Positions 37,977-47,092 of a stretch of 64,000 nucleotides of DNA are shown one piece after another (the first letter of the stretch is position 1; the number at the start of each line of letters is the position of its first letter). The stretch spans positions 1-64,000 of the forward strand of contig NZ_POUT01000017.1 of NCBI RefSeq assembly GCF_002890915.1, read 5' to 3'. The notes under the pieces are model-generated. The model did not search any database. It saw nothing but the letters and a program-made list of their open reading frames with translations, and was not told where the DNA came from. Made by a program: the position numbers and the translations under genes. This stretch comes from Stutzerimonas stutzeri. GTDB lineage: Bacteria > Pseudomonadota > Gammaproteobacteria > Pseudomonadales > Pseudomonadaceae.

Positions 37977-40409
37977 ATGTTCACTGCGGCCAATGAAACC
38001 CGCTTCAGCCTGACCATCGAGGGCATCGAGCACGACCTGCAGGTGCTGGCCTTCGACGGCCACGAAGCCATCGCCCAGCCCTATCGCTTCGACCTCGAAC
38101 TGGTCAGCGAACGCTCCGACCTGGACCTCGAAGCCCTGTTGCACCGGCCGGCCTTTCTCGCCTTCGACCCCGACGGCTGCGGCATCCACGGCCTGATCCA
38201 CCGCGCTGCCCAGGGCGAATCCGGCAAGCGCCTGACCCGCTACAGCCTGACCCTGGTGCCGCAACTGGCCTACCTCGCCCACCGCAGCAACCAGCGCATC
38301 TTCCAGCAGCTCAGCGTGCCGCAGATCATCGCCCGGATCCTCGAGGCGCACGGCATCCTCGCCGACACCGGCCACCGCTTCCAGCTCGGCCCGGTGCTCT
38401 ATCCGGCGCGCGACTACTGCGTGCAGTACGACGAGAGCGACCTGCACTTCCTTCAGCGCCTGTGCGAGGAAGAAGGCATCCACTACCACTTCGAGCATGA
38501 CCGCCAAGGTCATGTGCTGGTCTTCGGCGACGACCAGACCAGCTTCGCCAGGCTCGGCCGGCCCACCGCCTACCTGCAGGACAGCGGCATGAGCGCCGAC
38601 GAGCCGGTGATCAGGCGCTTCGGCCTGCGCCTGGAAACCCGCACCAGCCACGTCAGCCGCCGCGACTACGACTTCGAGCAACCGCGCCTGCGCATGCAAG
38701 CCGCCTACCGCGGCGAGCAGGCGGCGGATGCCAGCCCGCTGCCGGACCTGGAAGACTACGACTACCCCGGTCGCTTCACCGAGCGCAGCCGTGGCAGGCA
38801 CCTGGCGCAGCGCAGCCTGGAGCGCCACCGTCACGACTACCAACGGGCCGAAGGCCACAGCGACCAGCCTTTGCTGGTCAGCGGTCATCTACTGGAAATC
38901 TCCGAACATCCGCGGCGGGAGTGGAACGACCTCTGGTTGTTGACCGAAATCCACCACCAGGGCCGCCAGCCGCAGGTACTGGAAGAGTCGGCGACCAGCG
39001 ATACCCAGCCAGACGACGGCTTCCAGCAGGGCTACCGCAACCGCTTCCTCGCCACACCCTGGGACATCCCCTACCGCCCGCCCCTGAAACACCCGAAACC
39101 GAAAATCCTCGGCAGCCAGACCGCCGTGGTCACCGGCCCGGCCGGCGAGGAAATCCACTGCGACCCGCACGGCCGCGTGAAGGTCCAATTCCACTGGGAT
39201 CGCGAAGGCGCACGCGACGACAAGAGCAGCTGCTGGCTGCGCGTCTCCAGCAGCTGGGCCGGCGACCGCTACGGCGGCGTCGCCATCCCGCGGGTGGGCA
39301 TGGAAGTGCTGGTCACCTTCCTCGAAGGCGACCCCGACCAGCCACTGGTCACCGGCTGCCTCTACCACGCCGAGCACGTCGCACCCTATGAGCTGCCGGC
39401 GCACAAGACCCGATCGGTGTTCAAGACCCTCAGCTCGCCGGGCGGCGACGGCTATAACGAACTGCGCATCGAGGACCGCAAAGGCGCCGAGCAGATCTAC
39501 CTCCATGCCCAGCGCGACTGGGACCAGAACATCGAGCACGACCAGAAGATCCGCGTCGGCCACGAACGCCACGACCGCGTGGAAGCCAACAGCTACAGCG
39601 AATTCCAGGCCGAGGAACACCTGACCGTCGCCGCCGATCGCAAGGTGGAGATCAAGCCCGACGATCACCTCAGCATCGGCCAGGCACAACACATCAGGCT
39701 CGGCCATAGCCAGGCGATCAAAGCCGGCCGCGAGATTCATCTCAAGGCCGGCCAAAAGATGGTCATCGAGGCCGGCAACGAACTCACCCTCGCGGCGGGC
39801 GGCAGCTTTATCAAGCTCGACGCCGGCGGCATCACCCTCGGCGGCCCGCTGGCGCGGATCGATGCCGGCGGCTCGCCGGGCACGGGTTCGGGCATCGGCA
39901 TCAAGCCACCGGTGCTGCCGGGCGCGGCGGATAGCGACAAGGCGGGGAATGTGTTGGAGCAGATACAAGTGGGGACGTTGTCTGGGGCACCCATACTTCA
40001 ACGCGATTATCAGTTCAACATTCGTTTGCAGGATGTGCCGGGTGAGGAAGGTTTCCCCTTGGCTCATGCGCCCTGGACCATCGAGATGGGCGACGAGGGC
40101 GATGTCCTGCTGCAGGGTGAAACCGATGCCGATGGGCGAGTGCCGCTGGATGAAGGCCAACGGCAAACGCTGTCGAAAACCTACGGCAGCACTCCCCAGA
40201 GCCTCTGGCTCACCTACCCCGGTCAGCGGATAGCCTTGCGTATCCATTTGGAGCAACAGGGCTGGAACGCCGAGCCGTACGCACTGAGCGCACTGGACTT
40301 CAGCAGCTGTGTCAACCGCCCCGGTAATGCACCGCTGGAAAAAGAACGTAGCCAGCAAGACTGCCAGCTCAGCGCCGACCTCTATACCCATCTGCAAACC
40401 AAGGAATGA
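37977..40409 (+). CDS. vgrG: T6SS spike protein VgrG with C-terminal cargo-binding extension (810 aa)
   Basis: The gp27/gp5-like trunk is clear: FSLTIEGIEHDLQVLAFDGHEAIAQPYRFDLELVSE, YDESDLHFLQRLCEEEGIHYHFEH, and SSWAGDRYGGVAIPRVGMEVLVTFLEGDPDQPLVTG. The beta-helix needle with repeats (HLSIGQAQHIRLGHSQAI ... LKAGQKMVIEAGNELTLAAGGS) follows. The last ~130 residues (from LQDVPGEEGFPLAHAPWTIEM to the end) form an extra domain of the transthyretin-like kind that binds effectors. A phospholipase D toxin starts 6 bases after the stop, so it is the expected cargo; P. aeruginosa pairs VgrG4b and PldA similarly. Confidence 0.94.
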   Translation: MFTAANETRFSLTIEGIEHDLQVLAFDGHEAIAQPYRFDLELVSERSDLDLEALLHRPAFLAFDPDGCGIHGLIHRAAQGESGKRLTRYSLTLVPQLAYLAHRSNQRIFQQLSVPQIIARILEAHGILADTGHRFQLGPVLYPARDYCVQYDESDLHFLQRLCEEEGIHYHFEHDRQGHVLVFGDDQTSFARLGRPTAYLQDSGMSADEPVIRRFGLRLETRTSHVSRRDYDFEQPRLRMQAAYRGEQAADASPLPDLEDYDYPGRFTERSRGRHLAQRSLERHRHDYQRAEGHSDQPLLVSGHLLEISEHPRREWNDLWLLTEIHHQGRQPQVLEESATSDTQPDDGFQQGYRNRFLATPWDIPYRPPLKHPKPKILGSQTAVVTGPAGEEIHCDPHGRVKVQFHWDREGARDDKSSCWLRVSSSWAGDRYGGVAIPRVGMEVLVTFLEGDPDQPLVTGCLYHAEHVAPYELPAHKTRSVFKTLSSPGGDGYNELRIEDRKGAEQIYLHAQRDWDQNIEHDQKIRVGHERHDRVEANSYSEFQAEEHLTVAADRKVEIKPDDHLSIGQAQHIRLGHSQAIKAGREIHLKAGQKMVIEAGNELTLAAGGSFIKLDAGGITLGGPLARIDAGGSPGTGSGIGIKPPVLPGAADSDKAGNVLEQIQVGTLSGAPILQRDYQFNIRLQDVPGEEGFPLAHAPWTIEMGDEGDVLLQGETDADGRVPLDEGQRQTLSKTYGSTPQSLWLTYPGQRIALRIHLEQQGWNAEPYALSALDFSSCVNRPGNAPLEKERSQQDCQLSADLYTHLQTKE

Positions 40410-40415
40410 TTGTCT

Positions 40416-43400
40416 ATGGCAACCGACCCTGCCTACAACGGCGTCCGTGCAAAGGAACTCAACCAGATCAACACCCAGGATGGCCGGGCTTATGTGGCCT
40501 ATTCCGCGCCAGATTTCTTTCTCAATGAAAGCAATCTGTTCGCCCCCAAGCGCACGGGCAATCAGGTTCGCTTCTTCACCACCGGCGTGGACTATTTCAA
40601 GGATGTTGCCGCCTCGATAGACAAAGCCGAAAGGTGCATTTTCATCACCGGCTGGCAGGTCAACTACGACGTGTTGCTCGACGGCAAGCGCAGCCTCTGG
40701 CAATGCCTGCGCCAGGCGCTCGAACGCCAGCCGGCATTGAGCATTCACGTCCTGCCCTGGCTGAGTCCTTCCGCCAGCCTAGGGACCTATGACTTCGAGA
40801 CCATGCTGGCCATCTTCCAGCTCAATGCCGGTTTGACCGATGGCCCGCGTGCCTTCTGCACGCCAGCCATCCAGCAAAGCGACATGAAGGGCCTGGGCGT
40901 CGCCTTCTCCCACCATCAGAAATCCGTGGTGATCGACAACCGCATTGCCTACGTCGGCGGCATCGACCTCGCCTACGGTCGGCGTGACGACAACGACTTC
41001 AGCCTCGATACGAGCGCCAGGCAGGGCAACGACGCCTACAACCCGGGGCTGCCGAAGCTCGGCTGGATGGATCTGGACAAGCATGTCAGCTCGATGGGGC
41101 TGATGATGGCGACATTGTTCGATCTGTCCAGGCCCATCGCAGAAACGTCGGTGCCTCTGGGGGGCACGCTGTCCGCCTCAGTCAGCAGAGCCGAGGCGGC
41201 GAACGCCCTGAACCGCGTATCGGACTTCTTCAGGAGCCCGCCCATTCCGGCTCTGCAATGGCTGATTCGAGCAAAGAACAGTGCCATGGGGAATCTGGAC
41301 GAGGGTTTCGAGCGTCTCGACGTCGCTCAGCGGCGGATGGTCGGCCAAAGCATTCGGGCGCTGGCCTTGCTGATAAACGAAAACCTCGACCGCATGCCCA
41401 TGGCCGAAGAACTCAGGCAGCGGCTGCAGGCGTGGCTGCAAGAGCTTCAGGCCACGACGGGGGAGCTGTACGAGTCGTTGCGCATCAAGAGCACCGAGCT
41501 GATCAGCCAATGGATGACCCAGACCGAGCTGGGCAGGGTCATATCGGTACTCAGCGGTAAGGGCTTCGATGACATCCCCAGCGAGTATCGGGCGGACACC
41601 AGCCAACTGGCCGGCTCGATGCTCTGGTTCATCTATCATCTGCTGCAGGAGCGTTCGGGGCGGCATCTGGCACCCTACCCTTATCTGCACGAAACGCCCC
41701 AGCCACTGGCATCGCCGGACAACGGACGACTCGCCGACTATCAGCCGAGGATGCCCTGGCAAGACGTGCATTGCCGTATCGAAGGCCCTTCCGTCTACGA
41801 TGTGGCGCGCAATTTCGTCGATCGCTGGAACGGCCAACAGGCCTACCTCGCCGACACGCCGCCGCTGCAAGACACGACGCTGGTCCGCAACCTGCTGGAG
41901 GCAGTGGTGCGCTGGCTCGATGAACTGTCGCGCACTACTGGCCTTGACCGGCTTGGCTTCGGTCTTAAAGTCAGCGACAGCCCACGGCTGAGCTTTCCAA
42001 CGCCACGGCCCGTCTGGATCGACTCGCCCGACCTGCTGCCCAGCGCACCGGCGGCCCAGCGGGGCGGGATGAGTGTCCAGGTGCTGCGCAGCGCCTCCAG
42101 CCGGATGATCCAGCAGGAACAGGCAGGCCGCCAGCGGGCCGGTATCCGCCTGCCGCTGCCGCCCGGCATCGACGACACCCGCGTACAGGCCAACTGCAAA
42201 GAGGCCATGCGCCAGGCCATCTCCAGCGCCCAGCACTTCATCTATATCGAGAACCAGTTTTTTCAGAGTGCCTATGGTCGTGACGGTGAGCTGAACCCTT
42301 TGCTTCCGCTCTCTGGCCCGATGGCCAGCCTGCGCGACCCGGCCAGCCTGCGCCAGGACTTCGTTGCCCGCGTACGGATGCGTGAAGCCCTGGTGGCCGA
42401 GGACATCTGGCAACTGGACTGGCAGGAAATCGACGCCATCGCCCGCGAGCCCGGCCTGGAAGCCCGCGCATTCCTGAAAGACATGCTGGCTATGTGGGGC
42501 GTCAACGCCCAGGGCTGGCTCACCCACAGACTGGGAGAGGCGCAGGACGGTCTGCTCAACGACATCGGCGAGGCGCTGGCCAACCGCATCGGCCGTGCCA
42601 TCGACGAGAAGCGCCCCTTCCATGTGTACATGGTCCTGCCGGTACACCCGGAAGGCGCGCTGAACGTCCCGAACATCATGCACCAGGTCAGCCTGACCAT
42701 GCAGAGCCTGGTCTTCGGCGAGCACAGCCTGATCCGCCGCATCCAGCGGCGCATGGCGTTGCGCGAATTGCTGGATCGCGATATCAGCCGTGAAGAAGCC
42801 CTGCAGATCATCGAACGACGGGACTCGAATGATCGCCCCGTCTATGAACAGCAGGACTGGACTCGCTATCTGACCCTACTCAACCTGCGCACCTGGGAAA
42901 CCCTCAAGGGGCGCGTCGTTACCGAGCAGATCTACGTGCACAGCAAGCTGCTGATCGCCGACGACCGCGTGGCCATTCTCGGCAGCGCCAATATCAACGA
43001 CCGCAGCCTGCAGGGCGAACGCGATTCGGAGCTGGCGGTGATCGTGCGCGACAGCACGCCGCTGCCGGTCATGCTCGACGGCAAGCGGCAGCAGCTCGTC
43101 GGCCAGGCCGTGCACCAGCTGCGGGTCGATCTCTGGAAAAAGCACTTCGGCCTGGCCATGACAGGATCGTCAGGCGTCAGCCCGGCGACCGGGCTGGCGC
43201 AATATCTGGAACAGCCGGCGGCAGAGGAAACCTGGCGGGGGATACAGGAGCGTGCACAAGCTAATACAGACCTTTACAACGACTCCTTTGACTACATTCC
43301 CCAAAACATCAGCCAGGTTCAGCCCCGCAAAACACCGAATATGGGGAAATATGAAAAGACCGGCTTTCCTGCCTCGACCTGGCCGACCTGGGCCTATCGT

Positions 43401-43679
43401 GACCTGGAGGCGCTGGAGCTGGGCGGCGAACTGATGGAGCCAATGCCCTACGAAGAACGCTTCTGGCGCTCCAATACCCTGGCGGAGGTCAAGTCCTTCG
43501 CCCCGCCGGTCGGTGTGCAGGGCTTTATCTGCGCGCTGCCCACCCACTGGACCCGTGGGGAGAACAACGACTCCGGCATCAACCTGAGCATCCTGGCCCA
43601 GATACTGGAGCAGTCAGACAACAACCGGGCCATCGCGCAAGTGGAGAGCGAACAGCAGAAAGAGAGCCGCCGCACATGA
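40416..43679 (+). CDS. phospholipase D-family T6SS effector (Tle5-like), 1087 aa
   Basis: Two HKD catalytic motifs identify the phospholipase D superfamily: HQKSVVID (His167) and HSKLLIADD (His842), each followed by a Gly-Ser/Gly-Gly containing strand (YVGGIDLAY; LGSANINDRS). A middle section with EAMRQAISSAQHFIYIENQFFQ is typical of PLD enzymes. Tle5 toxins (PldA) degrade phosphatidylethanolamine or related lipids in rival bacteria and are exported by the H2-T6SS. Start ATG 40416 with AAGGA 10 bases upstream; TTG 40410 is possible. Its stop overlaps the immunity ATG. The C-terminal 35 residues include PYEERFWR, which is echoed in a remnant 1.4 kb downstream. Confidence 0.92.
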   Translation: MATDPAYNGVRAKELNQINTQDGRAYVAYSAPDFFLNESNLFAPKRTGNQVRFFTTGVDYFKDVAASIDKAERCIFITGWQVNYDVLLDGKRSLWQCLRQALERQPALSIHVLPWLSPSASLGTYDFETMLAIFQLNAGLTDGPRAFCTPAIQQSDMKGLGVAFSHHQKSVVIDNRIAYVGGIDLAYGRRDDNDFSLDTSARQGNDAYNPGLPKLGWMDLDKHVSSMGLMMATLFDLSRPIAETSVPLGGTLSASVSRAEAANALNRVSDFFRSPPIPALQWLIRAKNSAMGNLDEGFERLDVAQRRMVGQSIRALALLINENLDRMPMAEELRQRLQAWLQELQATTGELYESLRIKSTELISQWMTQTELGRVISVLSGKGFDDIPSEYRADTSQLAGSMLWFIYHLLQERSGRHLAPYPYLHETPQPLASPDNGRLADYQPRMPWQDVHCRIEGPSVYDVARNFVDRWNGQQAYLADTPPLQDTTLVRNLLEAVVRWLDELSRTTGLDRLGFGLKVSDSPRLSFPTPRPVWIDSPDLLPSAPAAQRGGMSVQVLRSASSRMIQQEQAGRQRAGIRLPLPPGIDDTRVQANCKEAMRQAISSAQHFIYIENQFFQSAYGRDGELNPLLPLSGPMASLRDPASLRQDFVARVRMREALVAEDIWQLDWQEIDAIAREPGLEARAFLKDMLAMWGVNAQGWLTHRLGEAQDGLLNDIGEALANRIGRAIDEKRPFHVYMVLPVHPEGALNVPNIMHQVSLTMQSLVFGEHSLIRRIQRRMALRELLDRDISREEALQIIERRDSNDRPVYEQQDWTRYLTLLNLRTWETLKGRVVTEQIYVHSKLLIADDRVAILGSANINDRSLQGERDSELAVIVRDSTPLPVMLDGKRQQLVGQAVHQLRVDLWKKHFGLAMTGSSGVSPATGLAQYLEQPAAEETWRGIQERAQANTDLYNDSFDYIPQNISQVQPRKTPNMGKYEKTGFPASTWPTWAYRDLEALELGGELMEPMPYEERFWRSNTLAEVKSFAPPVGVQGFICALPTHWTRGENNDSGINLSILAQILEQSDNNRAIAQVESEQQKESRRT

Positions 43680-44821
43680 AAACCTTGTTTCAATACCTGA
43701 GCGTTGGCTTGCTTGTTCCTGCCAGCATGGCGCTGGCCGATGCCCCACGCCAAGAATGCCTTGGCCGCATGACCTTCGAAGTGCCGGAAGAAATGCAATG
43801 GGCCACGTTTCACTCTGATTACACCAATCGTATTTCAAAAGGGGGGGGGCATGGCTTTGGTTTGAAGGTAGGAGCCAAAGGCGACAACTCCCACTATGAC
43901 TATGATGGCCTGACCATCTATGTCAGCGATATTGTCGAGCGTGACACCTTCGATGGCGCAGCAAGGTATATCAAGGGTTCTGTCAAGCTTTATAGAGATG
44001 AGCTAATAAAAGAAGCAACCAGAAAAAGAAAAACACTTGAAGAACTAAAAGAGCTGGACAGAAAAGAGAACACAAAAATCACAAGAGAGGCTGTTGAGAG
44101 ATTTACAAAAAACATAGAAGAAGTGGAAAGAAGCATTCCATTGACTCAAGTCCATGAATACGACCTCGGCATTCCCGACGCCTACTTCTTGGGCGACCAT
44201 GTGTCACCGGGCCGGGCCATACTCTGGCGCAATAACCGCGTGTACTCCTTCGCCTTCAGCCAGGCCGGCCCCGACTCCGCCGCGCGCATCAAGGCGCTGG
44301 TCGAACGCTTCCAGCCCCGCGACCTCTACGAGGTGCCCAAAGGCCCCGGCTTCTGCTTTCCCTACGGCTTTATCGCCGACGATGGCCAAACCGCCTACAG
44401 CATCAAGAACAGCCTGCGCTTCACCCGCACGCCCAACGTCATCTTCACCCTGATCGCCGCCTCCGCCAACGATCCCTGGCAGACCAGACCCACCGAAGGC
44501 ACCTACGACACCGACTATCGCCCGGGCTACGACGCCAGCAGATGGAAGAAAACCTCGTTCATCGAGCGCCTGTACCTGGGCAAGCGCCTGGCCGGCCTGG
44601 AGGGCTGGCGCCTCGACCCCAAACCCGGCTCGGGAGAACAGGAACGCGCCTGGTTCGCCCTGGCCCATCGGGGCGGCACAGGCTCGCCGCTGCTGGCCGT
44701 GCAGATGTTCACCTTCCAGAAAGGCACCGACGACCTGACCGAACTGACGCCTCCGCCGGAGGAGGTCATCCCGCGCTTCAGGAAACTGAGCGAAAGCATC
44801 AAGGAAGCGTTGGTCAACTGA
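43676..44821 (+). CDS. Tli4-like periplasmic immunity protein for the PLD effector (381 aa)
   Basis: Overlaps the toxin stop by four bases, the classical toxin/immunity arrangement. N-terminal signal (LFQYLSVGLLVPASMALA), then a Tli4-type start (CLGRMTFEVPEEMQWA) and later GFCFPYGFIADDGQTAYSI. Residues ~100-155 are an AT-rich coiled helical insert rich in Lys/Glu; the flanks are GC-rich, so the gene is mosaic. It contains a run of nine G (43841-43849) coding for Gly-Gly-Gly, in frame here. Family call is from remembered motifs and so tentative; immunity role is from position. Probably periplasmic, since lipid-attacking effectors are blocked there. Confidence 0.8.
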   Translation: MKTLFQYLSVGLLVPASMALADAPRQECLGRMTFEVPEEMQWATFHSDYTNRISKGGGHGFGLKVGAKGDNSHYDYDGLTIYVSDIVERDTFDGAARYIKGSVKLYRDELIKEATRKRKTLEELKELDRKENTKITREAVERFTKNIEEVERSIPLTQVHEYDLGIPDAYFLGDHVSPGRAILWRNNRVYSFAFSQAGPDSAARIKALVERFQPRDLYEVPKGPGFCFPYGFIADDGQTAYSIKNSLRFTRTPNVIFTLIAASANDPWQTRPTEGTYDTDYRPGYDASRWKKTSFIERLYLGKRLAGLEGWRLDPKPGSGEQERAWFALAHRGGTGSPLLAVQMFTFQKGTDDLTELTPPPEEVIPRFRKLSESIKEALVN

Positions 44822-45112
44822 TGGAACAGATTCCCTACGAAGAACGCTTCTGGCGCAGGTGTGAAAAGCCATGAAGTAAGCAGTGGCAACGCCTATTTTG
44901 TGCATGACGCGGATGGCACTACGCCACTGGCACTAGATGTGGAAATGGATCCCGTCACTCATGAGCTGAAACGCCTGACATCTGCTGAGCTATTGCTAGC
45001 CATCGAGGCTAACTGAAACGAGACTCCTTATGAGGTAACGCTGAATCAGCGTGTGGCGCGCATGAGCAATCAGCGCTCGGATTACTTAGATCAAATCGCG
45101 CCGGATATCTAG
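44822..45112 (+). pseudogene. toxin-tail remnant after the immunity gene
   Basis: Just before and after the immunity stop, bases 44814-44856 repeat the phospholipase D C-terminus (PYEERFWR; 24 bases identical to 43446-43469, about 85 percent over 41 bases). A different frame then reads GVKSHEVSSGNAYF...HDADGTTPLALDVEMDPVTHELKRLTSAELLLAIEAN, a TGA at 45014-45016, then NETPYEVTLNQRVARMSNQ...IAPDI ending at TAG 45112. One frameshift and one in-frame stop mark it as decayed. It looks like the end of a second, lost effector that shared the PYEERFWR module. Confidence 0.6.
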
Positions 45113-45193
45113 CTCATACATTCGAGGACCAAACAACATGAGCCATCGTTCGCTTATGCTGGAAATAGCCAACACTGCATTAGAATCGATGAA

Positions 45194-46066
45194 ATGAAAA
45201 AGACGATATTTTCCTTGCTACTCGCCACACCGTTGATCTGCCAAGCGGCTTCCCCCGAAATACATGAAATAAGAGCGTACAAAGGAAGTCTAGCCAATCA
45301 AGAAATCCATATGACCTTGGTAAACGATGGAGAGAAAATAAATGGGGAGTATTTTTACAGGAAATATAAAACCCCTATTAGTTTTCAAGGAAGCATAATA
45401 GACTCGACTTTATCCTTAACCGAGAGCACGGATAGGGGCAAAGCGTACATCAAGGCAAACATATCAGGAAATAAAATTGAAGGCGAATGGAAAAACAAGA
45501 ATAAGTCTTATGAAATCCATGCTCAAGCCCTGAGCAACTCGTATAAGGATTTAGTCACCGATATCATTATCGGGGGAGAAACCAATAGAGAACTGAAGGT
45601 AATCTTCAAGAACGGCATCATACAATATTTTAGCATTGATCCACTCACTAGCCGGCCATTAATAATATTCGAGGACTTTACTTTCGACGGACAACCAGAT
45701 ATGCGCATACTTGAATTAGAGACATCAGGCAATAGCTCATTTTCCTATTTTGAATATAAATCAGAGCGCAAGAGATTCATTAGTGCATCGCCAGAAATAT
45801 CCAACTTAGTGAGCCCAAGAATTTTGCATCACGAAAAAACCATACTATCCATTTCTAGAGATGGATGTTGCTTGTATCAAGCTCAAAAGATTCAGCCAAA
45901 CGAATATCGTTTGGCTGAATACGACTATGATTCAAAATCTGGTCATGAGCAGATAGAGAACCTAGAAACAAAAGAAAAATCAAGCAAGCCGATAAATAAG
46001 TATTACTTTGAGCAAAACTATCTAAAGCTTATAGGCATCGGCGCCAACGATAAAAAACAACCATAG
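45194..46066 (+). CDS. secreted hypothetical protein, XAC2610-like (290 aa), candidate orphan immunity
   Basis: Clearly lower GC than the T6SS core. Signal peptide (KKTIFSLLLATPLICQAA), then an N-terminal part with repeated beta strands and a C-terminal part containing FEDFTFDGQPDMRILELETSGN, which resembles the Asp/Gly metal-loop region of XAC2610-like periplasmic proteins. That family is linked to inhibition of peptidoglycan-cutting toxins. The start ATG overlaps the stop of a 19-codon upstream reading frame (45138-45197), so it may be translationally coupled to a leader. Function is inferred only. Confidence 0.55.
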   Translation: MKKTIFSLLLATPLICQAASPEIHEIRAYKGSLANQEIHMTLVNDGEKINGEYFYRKYKTPISFQGSIIDSTLSLTESTDRGKAYIKANISGNKIEGEWKNKNKSYEIHAQALSNSYKDLVTDIIIGGETNRELKVIFKNGIIQYFSIDPLTSRPLIIFEDFTFDGQPDMRILELETSGNSSFSYFEYKSERKRFISASPEISNLVSPRILHHEKTILSISRDGCCLYQAQKIQPNEYRLAEYDYDSKSGHEQIENLETKEKSSKPINKYYFEQNYLKLIGIGANDKKQP

Positions 46067-46076
46067 CCGTTGCCTT

Positions 46077-46514
46077 ATGAAAAAGCCCATGGACATAAAA
46101 GCTACAACCGGCAAACGTAACGCTATCTTTCTCTTTTGGGGTATACTGGACGCCTTTTATATTGTTTGGTATTGCGCCAATAGTTGGCTGGGTGAGCGTA
46201 TACCTTATTTCAGCGATCTCAATTCGAGTATCGCACTACTGGAACAGCAGGGTGGAGTTAATCTAGTCACGGCCCTGCTATCGTGGCTGTTACAGTTTTC
46301 GATCATTCTTTCATGCCTGATACTCCTGTTACAAAAGGGCTGGGTGAAATACCTTGCTTACATACAGGCTCCTTTTCGTCTTTTTTTTCTTATACCTTCT
46401 TTCTCAATACTGTTGCCTGTTGCACAGCTACTACCAGGCTATGGCTTGATATTTCTGGCACTACTCATCACATCTGAAATACTAAAGGCTTGGTCACTGT
46501 GGCGGTTTGCATGA
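46077..46514 (+). CDS. small integral membrane protein (145 aa)
   Basis: Four predicted membrane helices (NAIFLFWGILDAFYIVWY; LVTALLSWLLQFSIILSCLILLL; YIQAPFRLFFLIPSFSILLPVA; GLIFLALLITSEILKAW). It starts 10 bases after the XAC2610-like gene, in the same AT-rich block, so the two are probably one operon. The family is not recognised. In a T6SS cargo region such a protein could be an immunity protein against a membrane-acting toxin. Confidence 0.7.
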   Translation: MKKPMDIKATTGKRNAIFLFWGILDAFYIVWYCANSWLGERIPYFSDLNSSIALLEQQGGVNLVTALLSWLLQFSIILSCLILLLQKGWVKYLAYIQAPFRLFFLIPSFSILLPVAQLLPGYGLIFLALLITSEILKAWSLWRFA

Positions 46515-46572
46515 CAGTTTTTTGGTAAAAACATAGCCCCTAAATGGATTCAATCGGTATCGGGGGTATGTA

Positions 46573-46934
46573 ATGATTAGCAAACGAATGGTTTTGATGC
46601 TTCTTTCTCTTCCCATTTCCTTTGCTCAAGCGGAATTAGGGCACGAGCTTAACATACTGAATTATCATTAGAGGCTAAATTAGCGCATGAGAAAACCCAT
46701 GCTCAAGAAGCATACAATGTTCTTTTAGGCTTTATGGATAGTGCCGTCACTCATCGTAGCGAACAACTTGATAGACTGAAAGAAGCTGACAAGGCATGGG
46801 ATGATTTTATTTTCAAAACGTGCCTTCTTGAGGTAGCTGAGAGCATTGGAACTAGAGTGGAGCCAGCAAACAACCTGTAATGTCTTATAAAGCGATACAA
46901 GGAGAAGGCCGAGTTTTACAGGGATCGAATCTGA
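46573..46934 (+). pseudogene. LprI/DUF1311-type (lysozyme-inhibitor-like) gene, broken by a frameshift and a stop
   Basis: ATG 46573 opens on a signal peptide (ISKRMVLMLLSLPISFAQA) but stops at 46671. The adjacent frame continues with ELSLEAKLAHEKTHAQEAYN...RLKEADKAWDDFIFKTC, ending at TAA 46878-46880, and then CLIKRYKEKAEFYRDRI to TGA 46934. Put together this is a DUF1311 (LprI) protein with its conserved W..F...C and second Cys. Two lesions show it is no longer functional. LprI-type proteins can inhibit lysozyme-like hydrolases. Confidence 0.7.
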
Positions 46935-47092
46935 ATGAGCTGAATTCTTTCCGGCAGGCAACCCACCGCCCCAGGCACCTGCAACGAAGACGACGCCCTT
47001 GCTCCTGCCTCCCACCCCAAGGCGGCGTATTGCCATTAACCCTCGACCCTGCCATAAAGCCGCATCTGCCATAACGCTACAAGGATGTACCG

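Noticed and set aside
38889..40748. Minus-strand frame of 619 codons opposite vgrG
   Set aside because: Antisense shadow that crosses two real plus-strand genes.
45014..45016. In-frame TGA considered as selenocysteine or readthrough
   Set aside because: No selenocysteine-type hairpin is evident, and the reading frame is already shifted upstream; decay is simpler.
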